Shown here piece after piece: positions 1 through 11,556 of a stretch of 64,000 nucleotides of DNA (position 1 is its first letter; every line of letters starts with the position of its first letter). The stretch is from Linepithema humile (lineage: Eukaryota; Arthropoda; Insecta; Hymenoptera; Formicidae): the NCBI RefSeq assembly GCF_040581485.1, contig NC_090128.1, forward strand, positions 35,556,931-35,620,930, given 5' to 3'. The translations under genes and the position numbers were made by a program. The notes under the pieces are model-generated. The model saw only the letters and a list, made by a program, of their open reading frames with translations, searched no databases and was not told the DNA's origin.

Positions 1-342
1 GGAATCGCGATGATAAATTTCCGCCGAATGGAAACAAGCGGTGAGCGAAGACCACTCTCCGCGCTGGAGAGCAGTTTCGCCTTTAGTGCATGGCGTTTAA
101 ACGTCACCGTGGCCTCTTGCAAAATGTATACTTCGCTGCAGTGCTGTTAAACCACCGGATCTCCGATTCGTACATAGTGTTTCCGCAGAAGAGATCAATA
201 CCGGAGGTAATGGCGTTGATAACGCTTGCTTTCTCAGCTGCGCAAATTTTGATAAAAAGCTCACATAAATGTCTCACTTTTATATATTATTTTTAACTAA
301 AATCCTATACATTATATTCAATCTATATTATTCTACATTATA
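1..342. other. Non-coding flank left of the solo LTR
   Basis: No exon, RNA gene or repeat can be supported here. The sequence turns strongly AT-rich from about 285 to 345. Read on the minus strand, the stretch next to the LTR shows no tRNA-like primer-binding site, which supports calling the neighbouring LTR solitary. Confidence 0.6.
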
Positions 343-346
343 ATTT
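343..346. repeat. Target-site duplication ATTT, left copy
   Basis: ATTT lies directly before the TG end of the LTR at 347 and is repeated directly after the CA end at 1576-1579. Four-base duplications are usual for Gypsy-type LTR elements. The site is AT-rich, so a chance match is possible, but both copies abut the LTR ends exactly. Confidence 0.65.
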
Positions 347-468
347 TGAAACGGTACGTTTTTCTGCGCGGAGTAACTCGTCGGAGTCAGGAGTTCGGTC
401 GGTTGGGGGCACGTAAAAGAATGCTCGGATGAAATGTGAGTAAAGCGAAAGAATAAAATAAAATAAGA

Positions 469-474
469 TTTATT
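469..474 (-). terminator. Polyadenylation signal AATAAA in the LTR
   Basis: The plus strand reads TTTATT, giving AATAAA on the minus strand. It is followed by a T-rich run of TTTTATT repeats. This position, about 125 bp before the LTR 3' end, fits the R/U5 boundary of an LTR read on the minus strand. Confidence 0.5.
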
Positions 475-867
475 TCTTAACTGATGAAGTCTGCTATATA
501 CAAATCCGCGTGGATACAGAGCGTTTGATATCTTTGTTTGAGCGCGGGTTATAATTTTATCTCGGTGGTGTCGAACAATGTGTAACGGTGGTCGTGCGGT
601 GATGAGCAAGTGTCGGCGCAAGCGCGGGTGCCGCAATTGTCTCTAGGCGACTGCGAGCGCGTGGATCGATACGTTCGAGCGGCGTCGATGGTCGATCGAC
701 TGATCGATATGCTCGGGCGCGTGCGTGGTGATTTCGATGTTCGCTGTTGATTCGTTTAGTTCGCGATTGCCTGCCGGATTTGAGGACCCGATTTTAAGAG
801 GATGAAGACGGGAGCGAAGACGCGCGTATTGCCCGCGTCTCGAAATGGCTGGTGTTCTAACGTGGAG

Positions 868-1279
868 CCGAGTATTCCCGGTGGTATACGGGTAGGCCCG
901 TATGTAAGAATGAAGCCGAGTGCGCTCGGTAATATACGAGTGTGCTCGTATTTAGGTAACGAGACCGAGTATGCTCGGTTATAATACGAGTGCGCTCGTA
1001 TGCAAGGTAACGAAACCGAATATGCTCGGTAACGTGCGAGTATGCTCGCACGACGGAACGGAGGACAGTTCCTGGCGGCCGAGTATGCTCGGCAGGAATA
1101 CGAGAATTCTCGTATCGTGGTCTAGAGCCGAGTATGCTCGGCGAGGATACGGGTGTGCCCGTAACGTGGAAGCGGTTCCTGAGGCCGAGTATGCTCGGTT
1201 GGTGCACGAGTATGCTCGTGCTCGTGAGGCTGCTGGGCATAGACTTCGAGTATTCTCGAAGGATTACGAGTGCTCTCGC
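868..1279. repeat. Array of 16 tetraloop hairpins of two alternating stem types
   Basis: Sixteen short inverted repeats start at 868, 886, 916, 934, 964, 984, 1015, 1033, 1078, 1098, 1127, 1148, 1185, 1204, 1244 and 1266. Each has a stem arm ending in GAG or GGG, four loop bases (TATG, TGCG, TGTG, TAGG, TATT, TGCT or AATT), then CTC or CCC. Odd members are mostly CCGAG/CTCGG; even members are mostly ACGAG/CTCGT. Several stems change on both sides together: ACGGG/CCCGT, GCGAG/CTCGC and TTCGAG/CTCGAA. The members at 868, 1015 and 1266 have one mismatch. The copy at 1098-1115 is a perfect 18-bp palindrome. In the LTR transcript the array would lie downstream of the inferred start site. No family that I know carries this array. 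Confidence 0.85.
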
Positions 1280-1287
1280 AACAGGAC

Positions 1288-1308
1288 GTTCACTGGCGAG
1301 CAGTGAAC
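1288..1308. repeat. Hairpin near the inferred LTR transcription start
   Basis: GTTCACTG and CAGTGAAC form an 8-bp perfect stem around the 5-base loop GCGAG. It differs from the neighbouring 16-hairpin array in stem length and loop. On the minus strand it would sit at the very start of the R region. Confidence 0.7.
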
Positions 1309-1341
1309 GGGATCTGGTAGAGAAGCGTACAGCCGGGCCTC

Positions 1342-1348
1342 TTTTATA
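1342..1348 (-). promoter_or_regulatory. TATA box of the LTR promoter
   Basis: On the minus strand this reads TATAAAA within GGGTATAAAAGAGGC. It lies about 230 bp inside the LTR 5' end. An initiation site would be expected about 30 bp further, near 1315-1320, just before the hairpin array. This feature sets the orientation of the LTR. Confidence 0.65.
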
Positions 1349-1521
1349 CCCGGCTGCTGCCCGGCTGCCGCCCGACTGGCGAAGGATCGGCAAGCATCGG
1401 CGGTTTAGCCGGCGGACCCCCACCTGGTAAATTTCGAAAACGGTCGGGTGTGGGGGGCCGTCCGGCGATTGACCGTCGGTGTTTGTATGAAAAGTTTATC
1501 GGCGCGCGATGCGCCCTTTTT

Positions 1522-1570
1522 GGCTACGGACGATGTTCAGTCCGTAGCCGTGACGATGCATGCTGCATCG
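1522..1570. repeat. Two hairpins at the 5' tip of the LTR
   Basis: GGCTACGGAC (1522-1531) pairs with GTCCGTAGCC (1540-1549) around an 8-base loop. CGATGCA (1554-1560) pairs with TGCATCG (1564-1570) around TGC. They fill the outermost 55 bp of the U3 side of the LTR. Confidence 0.7.
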
Positions 1571-1575
1571 TTACA

Positions 1576-1579
1576 ATTT
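1576..1579. repeat. Target-site duplication ATTT, right copy
   Basis: ATTT follows the terminal CA of the LTR at 1574-1575 and matches 343-346. Confidence 0.65.
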
Positions 1580-4500
1580 TTATTAAAATATTCAAACATT
1601 TAATTTTACATTTTAATCTACAATTAAATGCAAATAGAACTCTCGTAAAATGTTAATTAATTCATTCATTGTTAACTAATTGAGTCTAATAAAATAATTT
1701 AATATTGGAAAGAATTAATTTAATTAATTTTTGACTAATTTATTAGAATTAATTTTCAATTGAACAAAACGCGTATTGTTAATCGACACTATTAATATTA
1801 CAGTCGAATTAGTCGAATATCGTCGGACAGTTTTGAGTTGAGTTCAGCCGGGTTATCTATCCATTCCGGGCTATGTCTGACTACACAACGGATTCTGGAT
1901 TATTCGACCAGAGTTGCAAACGCCGATGTAAATACTGACCGCGGACTATCGTGTCGATCGTTTGTTGCAGACTGCGATATTATGTCTCCCCTATGTTCGC
2001 GGCGGAATCGTCGATTGCGGGCGGACGAGAAACAATTTCGCGTACAATCGCTGCGAGTGTACCGGCCCGTAACAATTAAATGAACGATCGGGTCATTAGC
2101 CGAACAAATTGTCGTACATGGAGCACCCTGTGCGACACGCCGCGCACTCCCCATAACGCGCCCAGGAGAATACCGTAATTGAACGGTCAGATCTTTCCGC
2201 ATCAAATCACGGTTATGGGCCACCGTTGGACGGTCTTACGGGGTTATGACCCGACGTTAGCAGCGAGCGCCGTTTCACGCTAACTTGCTTAAAAGTACGT
2301 CGTCCAAACCGCGAAGTCGTTGGGAAGTCTCTCGGTGGATCAATTTGTGGCTCACATCGAGGGGAGAAGAGAACATTTAATAACAATAATGTTCTTTCTT
2401 TTATATTTTTTTAATATTATACTTTATAATTCTCTTACCTCGACTATCTTTTTAAAGAACTTTCGAGTGGAAAATTTTGACGAGTTAAAATTAAAAATTA
2501 AAAGATTTTTATCAAGCGCTTTCTTTTTAGGTACGAGAATAGATACAATAATGCTTTATTCATCGATTAATTTTATAGGATCTGTGAAATTATTATTCGA
2601 ATCATCAATAATTTGCATCAGAGTGCGAGATGTGTCGGGATAGACTAGAAGAGTGTTCTAAAGAGGTTCGCGCGTAGACCGACAGCTAGTTTAATGAGTA
2701 ATTTTCGTTCGCGAAAGTCGATAAGTACGCCGTCGTACGCGGTGAGAATCAATGAACGAGAGTAGAGAGAAACGTGCCAGTGGAAAGCGAACACTTGCCA
2801 CTACCGTAGCCGTTAGGAAACAAACGAGGAAAAGATTCTGAGTTTATTTCAAGAATTGCGAGTAGCACAGCTTGCCTCTCAATCAGAGACTCCAGTGGCC
2901 TATCACGAATACAAATGATCCAAACGATCGTCGGTGAATTATCCTCTTCTACTATGGCAAAGTATCGCCCACTGTACACGTCAATAAATGATTGAATCGA
3001 ATCTCGATGCGGAATTCTAAATTCCGCATTGTAAATCCCGATCGCTTCAATGTAAAATATGTATGATTTTCTTCGTCCGCTTCTTATTTATGGGAAGAAG
3101 CAATGATTACGCGCGTGATAAAAACGTAATTATTCATACTCGCCGCGCTTTAGCCCGGCATTAATGTCCAACTTGGCGCAAACGAATTAAAGTGAGTTTC
3201 CAAAGTAAGCTCAAGTACGATAAGTAAAATCAGGTTCGGGGGACTGCATTAACTTTCCGCATAATTGCATTTTTATTTTGTCCGCTAATTTGCTTATTTC
3301 GCCGGAATTTACTCGCCTGATAATATCTTCGCAAACTTAATCCAAGTAATTTAAGAATTCTGCTGAAATCACGGGAGATCTCGAGTTTACTTTCTCACTA
3401 ATTATGAACGGGAAATTCCTCAACGCAGCCCTTGTCCCGAGGTGTCAAGGTGGCCGGCGAACGTCACCGAAGAAAGAGAGGGATTTTCATTTCATCGTGA
3501 AGTAGCGCATGAAATATGCATCACTCGGTGCATCTGCGATTTTTCACCGAATAACCCTTCCGCCGCGCTGATGGCTGCTCGCCTTCGGTTTATGCACATG
3601 CATTTCGTATGCCACGTGAATTTACGATGCATATCGGAAACGAGATCGAATCGTGACTCTTTCGTATCCAAATTTAAAAATTCCATCTAAGTGATTTCAT
3701 TTCCACACTTTAATAGATAATAATTTACTATTAAAATATCTATTTATCGAAAATTTATCAAAACTTATAACGTTAATTAAATAATAACAATATTTGTATT
3801 AAAAAAAATAGAAAATAAAAATCCAATATGTTCTAAATAATAAAAATTAATTAATATAATTATTATTGAAAAAATATAGTAATATGACCGTTGTATTGAT
3901 TTATAATGTCGGATATGCTGAAATATCTCGTTATTATCTTAATATAATTTTTATATGTATTCGAAAAGAGACTAATATAACCAAATGATATCTTTCGCAT
4001 TGTTTCGCCATCGTTAATGGCAATGCATATCCAATAGTGCTAAAAATTGGAATAGCATTTTATATTAATAAATTTTATATTAATAAATTTTTGGAATAGC
4101 AATTTGATCATTCCAGCTAACTTCAATTGTGCGCATATCATCAAAGCAAAGTCGATATGTCATGTCAAAGGCACAATGTACATAGATATATCATTCTTTC
4201 CAAGATTTATCCTACGATAAAGTGGATTTTCACCCAAAGGATTATAATACTTTGAAGTATCGCATTGCAACACGTATTTCGCATACGGAACGACTTTTAT
4301 ATATTCTTTTTTAACGCAATTTTCGCCTAAACTTCACTTCAGAGTTTCTCGCGAAATTCTCTTGAGAAATTCTATTTCCTGGTCTTTGTTGCTCGTTAAT
4401 TAAAATCTCCAACATCTCTCGTTCTTCTCCGCGAATCACGTTTCACGTAGGAACTATTTATCGACTTTGCTCGTTTCATGTGTATTTCACTCCTTTATCA

Positions 4501-5211
4501 AAAGTATACAAACTTCGAGTTCTTTCTGTATTTCGTTTCAAGTTCTCCGTCCGGACGGACTCGAGCGCTGTAACGAAGAAACGAACTTCAAATACAAAAC
4601 CAAGGTGGAACAAAGACAAGAAAGCCATCGCAGACGGTAAAAAAAAATTCGCGAGCAGTCGAGTGGTTTCGAGATAAGTACGTGAGTTTTAGTTCAACAA
4701 GATTTCATTTATCTATAAAAACAATTAATATTAAAAATTGGAAGACGGATGACAATGAAATTATATGTCTGAAGTTTTCAGGGTAAACATGATCGAAATT
4801 GATCAAAGCATTTACGGAAGGAAAGATGACGTGATAGATTCAGGGCACCCGATATAGCTGTCAGCCGTAGCTCGTCCATCCTGGCATAGGTGTCTATATG
4901 TACTGAAGCGTTATCATGCGCGCACACCGTCTACAACTAAGTTAGCTGGGTAGCTGCATGTGACGGTCCAGCACATGGGTTCCTCGTTTGAGAGGTCGTA
5001 TCTTCGCTCACCGATGAGGGAGGCGATAGATGGCGAGAGAGCGATACAAGATGGTCGATGCCATCGATGTTATTACCAGCAGACTGTTGGCTCGAAATGA
5101 TTTTTCTATTTATTTTCCTCGCTCTTGAGAACCAATGCTTGGAAGATCTTCAATTAAAGATTATATTGCATCGATATACTTGGACATAAAACCAGAGGAG
5201 AATCGGAGGGC

Positions 5212-5231
5212 AAAAAAAAAAAAAAAAAAAA
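5212..5231. repeat. Poly(A) run, 20 A
   Basis: This is an uninterrupted run of 20 A on the plus strand, followed by CGCGGGCG. No target duplication or retroposed body could be recognised beside it. Confidence 0.9.
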
Positions 5232-6863
5232 CGCGGGCGCCTTCAAGAATCACGGAAGAATGAGAACAATACGAATCATACGAAAAGAATATAAAAAAAA
5301 ATAACAGTGACAAGTGTAATAGTTGTATATAAAGATATTATCTTGATGGAGGGACGGCTGCAGTAATATGATATAATGGCTCATCATTTGTCTGATGTAA
5401 TAATAGTTATGAAGACGAATAAAGTCATTATTTTGATAATGACGTAATTTCATTCTTCTCTGTTTGAGATATAAATCTTTAACGTGAAATCAAGTTTCAT
5501 TGCTCGACTTCTCCCTTTTTCTTCTTGATTACTTGTGCAAGCACTCGCGATGAAATAATATCGGTGAACGATCGATAAATATCTTCTTTTTATGCACGGA
5601 ATAAACCGAATTTGCTCGTGCGCGAGAGTGGAATGGCTATTTGTAATCTCGTTGATACGATTCGGCTTATTTCCCTGTAGATTTTCCGCGGCGAGGCGAA
5701 TAACCCTAGTTTATACACCAGGATATTTACGAACTTCTCAAATATTTCATTGGAAATAATCAGTGCAATATATCTGTCTGTGTAATTACATTTGGAATAA
5801 TTTCACGTTAACCTCTTCGTTAAATATAAATAGTTAAATATAAATCGACATTAATTTCACATAAATATATTAGGATATTTCTATCTTCTATTTCTATCTT
5901 CTATTTCACAGCTGTATGATCTTATATATAAACAAAAATGTTTATAACTTATTAATTAATTACGTATTTTAACCGTATCAAGCTAATACAGCTTGAATTC
6001 CAAGTCATTTATCTTTTTTAAAGCTTTTCACGCAAACCGTCATTTATGAGAGGACGTAACGCGTTTCTTTCTCCCTCTTTCTCTTCCTCGCTGTTACAAT
6101 ACATAGTTACGAATGACTTATATTTATATATGAGAAATATGGTATGCAAGCGGCAAGATGAAGGCTGTCAGTCGCAAAAGGCGTCGTGGAATGAATTTAT
6201 CGTAAAAAAGTAAATGGCGAGAGAGGGAAAAGAGGGACATGAAAGGCGGGGTTGGACCGAGAAAGGTCGTTGAGTGACCCTTTTTTTTCTCTCACTATCC
6301 AGAGACATGCAGATGTCGGACGAAAGAAAAGGACGACGAAGAAATTAAAGCGGACACCGGCGGGAATTTCCTCAGCAAAGGACGAGGAAGATGGAATTTC
6401 CATGATCAAGCGCCATACTGCATTCATGATTATTAACTTCGTTCTCACGATTGGTCCGGGATTGAAATTAAATTGAAATTTTGCAAAGTATTATTTGTCG
6501 CCGAAGAAATCAAACAAAATAAGAAATATTTTCGCAAAATCTTCATAAATTTTGCACCATTATTAAACGTATGAATAAAAAGAAAAGATTTTAATTCCAT
6601 CTAAGTGTTTTTTTCACAACAATGTGCTTCAGCGCGTCGAGGGAAACGCGTCGAGTGCGAAAATCGTGGGGAAAAAAAGAGAGAAAGAGACTTTTTCAGC
6701 CAGGACTCGTGGGAGAACTTGTGAAAGAATAAAAGTGACACAGGAAAATAAAATAACTAGACGCGCTCGGAGGATTTCCTCGACTTGTTCGAGCAGGCGA
6801 TATAGTAATTATCAAGTTTGTCCTCTCTCGGACGGCGGAAGTAAGACAGATAGGCCAGGGAAC

Positions 6864-6968
6864 GAAGAGAAATGGAGCGTGAGAGAAAGAGATAAAAGGA
6901 GAGAGAAAGAAAAAGGTGGAAAGAGAAAGAGAGGAGAAGAGGAAGAGATAGAGTGAGAATGGTGGAAG
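6864..6968. repeat. Purine-rich low-complexity tract
   Basis: Nearly all purine on the plus strand, built from GAGAGAAAGA-like units. The overlapping open frames (6624-6956 plus and 6696-7040 minus) owe their lysine/arginine/glutamate-rich or serine/phenylalanine-rich translations to this composition. Confidence 0.85.
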
Positions 6969-8645
6969 GTAGATGGAACGTCGTAAGAAGACTACGGAAT
7001 GATGCAGTAGCTGCGCATTACCGGAAGCGGCAGCCGCCACTCGAATTTATGAAATTGCAATTCCGACCCCCTCGTTGCACCGCGTCGGAGCAATTTGTCT
7101 CGCTACGTACGAAGGTAAAATAATCCAATCCCACCTCTCTTTCCCGGCTTTTTCCTCTCGCACACTCTCGCGCCGCGATGCGAAATCGTCGTCCGTTGTA
7201 ATTGCCGCGGCTCGAGTCACGTAGAGTAGTATCGATTTTCGCCTCGGGCGGTGACAATCCGTGAAGACAACAGCGATTTCCGTCGCACGCGAAGTATCTC
7301 GATATTACTAGCATGCATGCTGCAAGGTATCATAATTTAATTGAGAAATGTGATCCGAAAACCGGAAACACAGTTACATTTCAGCGTGAAAACTTTTCAA
7401 AGGTCAGACAATTTTTCAATATATTTTAACACATTTTTCATATTTTTTAAAATATAGAATATCTTTAAAAAAATAATAGCTCTTAAAACATATATTAAAA
7501 AAAAATAAATTTTATTCCACATTAAACATATAAAAGAATACTGATATTCCTGTGTTAAGAAAAGATGAATTCTAATGATTAACGAAATTTCGCAGACAAA
7601 AAAAGAAGAATAAAATTGGAAATGAACGTACTTGCGATTCGTTAGTGCTGAATATTCAAAACACAAAAGTAGCATCTCATTAAGCCGATTCTCGCCGCTT
7701 TATCCACTCATATTTTCAGATATAGCGTTTTCCATAAACTTTAGCCACGCATTTAGCATTTTTCTTGCGCACAATAGGTGTACTGATGTTATATCGAGTG
7801 TTATCAAACATATGTCGATTTCGCAGGAATAATCGTAATGCAACACGCAATACATGCAATAATGTATTGTTATTAATGAGCAGCTGCAAAACGGAATAAA
7901 TTTTAAGAGGAATGAATATTAAATCGGCAAGCCCGCAAGCGAAACATTTATCAACGCCGCGTATTATTCCGGCAATTCGGGATTTCATATGAAATTTCAA
8001 TGCAACGCCGAGAATAAAAGTAATTGTCCATGACGTCGGTGACCGCGTACCGATCCATAATCGTGTAACACCGCAAATCGCAACAAAAATAATACATCTC
8101 ACTTTGATTATTTTCGATTGTGTAAAACGGGCGATAGAAAAAAATATATTTCCAAAAATGTCCATTAGAATCCTGGCCACTTAAAGCGAGAGGACTTGTG
8201 CTGTTATTTAAATAACACGTCGCGGGTGTCTCAACTATGCCGTTCCAAGTTTCGAATGTAGGCCAAGCCCGAAGCAAACCTGTTTTCGGCTTCTCTATAA
8301 GATAGACATTAAAATACCTTCTTTACCAAAAATGGAAATTAAAGTATAATACGAATATTCGAATATCATATTCAGTTCATTGTTATAATAAAAATCGAAG
8401 TTAACATAAAAAGTCTATTTTTTAATTTATTTTTTTAAAGTATCGGAGATTGTATTAAGATTGCAATATCATTTGAGAAAGCAGTTTCTTTAATATGCAT
8501 TTGTTTTTTTGCATTACAAATGCACTACAAGTTTAAATAAATATTTCAAAGAAATCAGAGAAGCTAATGTAACTTTGGAGCTGTTTTCTCGTTACTTGCG
8601 CGAGAGTAATAAAGTTGAGAGTGTCGCAGATGGCTGCCACCTGAT

Positions 8646-9010
8646 ATCAAGAGACACGGTAGTGTCTCGCGCCAAGTTCACGCGCAGCGCAAGACCGACC
8701 GTGTATCTTTACGCGAGCCCGAAAGTTGAGACGAGCCGAGATTATCGGATCTCAATAACGGCTGGGCCGATTGAGTTGTTGTTAGGCTCAATCGATAGCG
8801 CATACCCAAATTACATAAGAAAAGTATGCTTGTTTTTACTGTAGGTGCTGTAGAAAAAAAGTTATAATAGTCCAAAGTCGAAATGTCTAATAAAATAGTA
8901 CGATAAAAATGTCCAGCTAAAATGTCCATGTTCCGATTTCTGACGTTAGGTGCGCTGATGGCGCTGAGAAGCCGCGCGGCGCGCGCTTACGTTGGCATTT
9001 GCATTTATTT
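8646..9010. repeat. Terminal repeat unit 1, left
   Basis: The unit begins ATCAAGAGACAC and has a hairpin at its tip, GAGACAC-GGTA-GTGTCTC (8651-8668), followed by GCGCCAAGTTCACGC at 8669-8683. The same start recurs at 9011, so the arm end is a tandem repeat with a period of 365 bp. The first 80 bp of the two units are identical and the rest diverge. Confidence 0.85.
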
Positions 9011-9205
9011 ATCAAGAGACACGGTAGTGTCTCGCGCCAAGTTCACGCGCAGCGCAAGACCGACCGTGTATCTTTACGCGAGCACATGAGCTGATAGGAG
9101 TCGAGATTTTCATATCTCAATAATGCGTGGACCGATCGAATTTATAATAGGCTCAATCGATAGAGCACATGCGATTTACATAATAAAAGTATCTTTACTT
9201 TTTTT
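9011..9205. repeat. Terminal repeat unit 2, left
   Basis: Repeats the tip hairpin and GCGCCAAGTTCACGC (9034-9048) of unit 1, then diverges, though both units keep a GGCTCAATCGATAG segment. It is preceded by TTTATTT rather than the outer flank. Just inside, at 9233-9263, TTGCCAAAG is repeated three times in tandem. Confidence 0.8.
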
Positions 9206-9673
9206 GTACATGCTTTCTAAAAAACTATATTAATTGCCAAAGTTTGCCAAAGTTTGCCAAAGTCGAAATATGCCGAAATCTATGTAAGCTTGGTCGTCGT
9301 CGTCTGTTCGTCATCCTTCTCTAATATATAAGTTTTTCCTTTGTCAACTAGAAGCATCAAAATGCGACATGGTTGTCCTTTTCTACATCCCGTGAAATGT
9401 CAATTCCCGCATAAGAGCGTCTTTTTTCTTTCCTTTCTTTTTCTAAAAGATGTCTGTCCTTTTTCAACATGGCGGCGCTCAGACCTGTCAGCTCGCAGCT
9501 TTGATGACACTAATCACATTGATATAATTAATATCGGTCGTAAAATGTATATGTAACGTGTTGTGGAGACGAATAGAGATAGTGTATATCAAAATAATAG
9601 TATTCTTTATAAAAAAATTTTTCTCGTCTTGAAGTGCAGAAGTGTAGCAACACACATGCTGACAACACTCTTA

Positions 9674-11556
9674 AAGGGAACGTTCACAAGTGTCCCCTCC
9701 CGATTTGATTCTCCTTGAAATATGTTGTAAAACATACAATTTGAGAAGACACGTATTTTTTTATAGCGGCCCTAACTCAAATTTAAAGGGTGAAACACCC
9801 TTTTGAAAAAAACGAGTTTTTTCTTTGTGTGTAACTATCGCCAAAACCGTAGGAGATATAAAAAAATGTTTCAAGTAGAAGTTGTATGGCTTGTAATGGG
9901 CTTTATAACTGTGTAGTTGGATTTTCAAAAATGTAATTTTTTTTAATTTACTCTTACCCCTTGGTATTATTTTTTTTTTTTTTAAAATTTTTGTAATGAC
10001 AAAAGTTGTAGCATTTTTTACGCTAAATTCAACCATATATGATTTTATTATGTTCCGAAATCGCATCTTTCAAAAATAAGTCATCAGTATCATATTATAT
10101 GCGTCGCGCTGCATGACGCATTGTTTATACCGCACTTGTGTTGCGCAATAGTCGTTAAATAAATATAAAAATGACATGTTATCATATATTTACGGAAGAA
10201 AAGTTAACTAAAATTGTTGCTAAAGCATCCCTTCCACATTACACTCTTATAGATAATCGCTGCATTTCGTATGCAGCGCGTTGTCATATACAAGTTAGCT
10301 ATCAGCGCATATTACACTTTGAAGTTTTGCTTGCAGTGACCACGGGAAAATAATTTATGAAACGAAAACAGTGAATGAATCAATCTATTCAACATATATC
10401 CACCCTGACTCTACTCTCTTGGCCCGACTTGACTGACAATGAATGAAATTCTGTACATACTCTTTTTCAATAATTTTAATATACTGCGATATATTCTACA
10501 TACTATTACATTCTATTAAATTATTACGATTTTTTTAAACTATGGTATATAAAATCTTGAAATATAAAATGTATATTATAAGTATAATTATAATATATTG
10601 ATACAATAAATAAGCTTTTATATATATATAAGCTTATTTATATATATTATAATTATACTTATAATATACATTTTATATACCATAGTTTAAAAAAATCGTA
10701 GTAATTTAGTGGAATGTAATAGCATGTAGAATCACAGTATATTAAAATTATTGAAAAAGAGTAAACTGTACAGAATTTTATATTTTATTTCATTCTCAGT
10801 CAAGTCGGGCCAAGAAGGTAGAGTCAGGGTAGATATATGTTGAATAGATTGATTCATTCACTGTTTTCGTTTCATAAATTATTTTCCCGTGGTCACTGCA
10901 AGCAAAACTTCAAAGTGTAATATGCGCTGATAGCTAACTTGCATATAACAACGCGCTGCGCACGAAATGCAGCGATTATCTATAAGAGTGTAATGTGAAA
11001 GAGATGCTTTAGCAACAATTTTAGTTAACTTTTCTTTCTCAAATATATAATAACATGTCATTTTTATATTTGTTTTGCGACTATGCACAACACAAGTGCG
11101 GTATAAACGGTCATGCAGCGCGACGCATATAATGTGATACTGATGACTCATTTTTGAAAGATGTGATTTCGAAACATAATAAAATCATATATGGTTGAAT
11201 TCAGCGTAAAAAATGCTACAACTTTTGTCATTACAAAAAGTTTGAAATTTGAAAAAATAATAACAAGGGGTGGGGGTAAATTAAAAAAAATTTCATTTTT
11301 TGAAAATTTTACTACACAGTTATAAAGTCCATTACAAGCCATACAACTTCTATTTGAAATATTTTTTTATCTCCTACGGTTTTGGCGATAGTTACACACA
11401 AAGAAAAAAATCGTTTTTTTTTCAAAGGAGTGTTTGATCCCTTAAATTTGAGTTAGGGCCGCTATAAAAAAATACGTGTCTCCTCAAATTGTATGTTTTA
11501 CAACATATTTCAAGGAAAATCAAATCGGGGGAGGGGACACTTGTGAACGTTCCCTT
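9674..11556. mobile_element. Palindromic element B, left copy
   Basis: This 1883-bp near-palindrome starts AAGGGAACGTTCACAAG and ends with its complement CTTGTGAACGTTCCCTT. The halves meet at an AT-rich hairpin around 10615-10630 with TAAGCTT on both sides. The halves are visibly diverged, with substitutions and indels roughly every 10-20 bp in places, unlike the near-identity between the two arms. No clear target duplication: TTA on the left, GTTA on the right. It looks like a fold-back MITE nested in the arm. Open frames at 10171-10353 (plus) and 10879-11151 (minus) are the same segment in the two halves and differ mostly at amino-acid-changing sites, so they are probably not genes. Confidence 0.8.

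Larger units (their letters stand above)
347..1575 (-). mobile_element. Solo LTR of an LTR retrotransposon
   Basis: This 1229-bp block starts TGAAACGG and ends GTTACA, so read on the minus strand it runs TGTAACGA to CCGTTTCA with canonical TG/CA termini. It is flanked by ATTT on both sides. Minus orientation is inferred from a TATAAAA box at 1348-1342 and an AATAAA signal at 474-469. That gives U3 at about 1575-1320, a transcribed middle, and a poly(A) signal near the far end. Neither flank has a primer-binding site, polypurine tract, gag or pol, so this looks like a solitary LTR left by recombination between two LTRs. The Gypsy superfamily is suggested by the TGTAAC start and 4-bp duplication, but not proven. 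It is much GC-richer than its surroundings. Confidence 0.75.
1580..8645. other. Non-coding DNA between the LTR and the giant inverted repeat
   Basis: No exon with acceptable splice sites and a recognisable product was found on either strand. Open frames are short and many start at non-ATG codons. The DNA is AT-rich (notably 3690-4100 and 7380-7680), with more CpG-rich patches around 1800-2350 and 7020-7300. An open minus-strand stretch at 2749-2979 was examined but not accepted as an exon. Confidence 0.5.

Noticed and set aside
857..1423. 188-codon open frame on the minus strand across the hairpin array
   Set aside because: It lies wholly inside the LTR, where coding is not expected. Its repetitive S/R/Y/H-rich translation comes from the hairpin units. 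Overlapping plus-strand frames (971-1306, 1134-1430) are open for the same reason.
2749..2979. Minus-strand frame with a protein-like composition (VYSGRYFAIVEEDNSP...)
   Set aside because: It starts at GTG, has no convincing acceptor polypyrimidine tract or donor, and I could not match it to a family. It may still be an exon, but the sequence alone does not support it.
7716..8180. 154-codon minus-strand frame
   Set aside because: AT-rich and hydrophobic by composition, with no recognisable domain or splice context, and overlapped by another open frame at 7951-8277.
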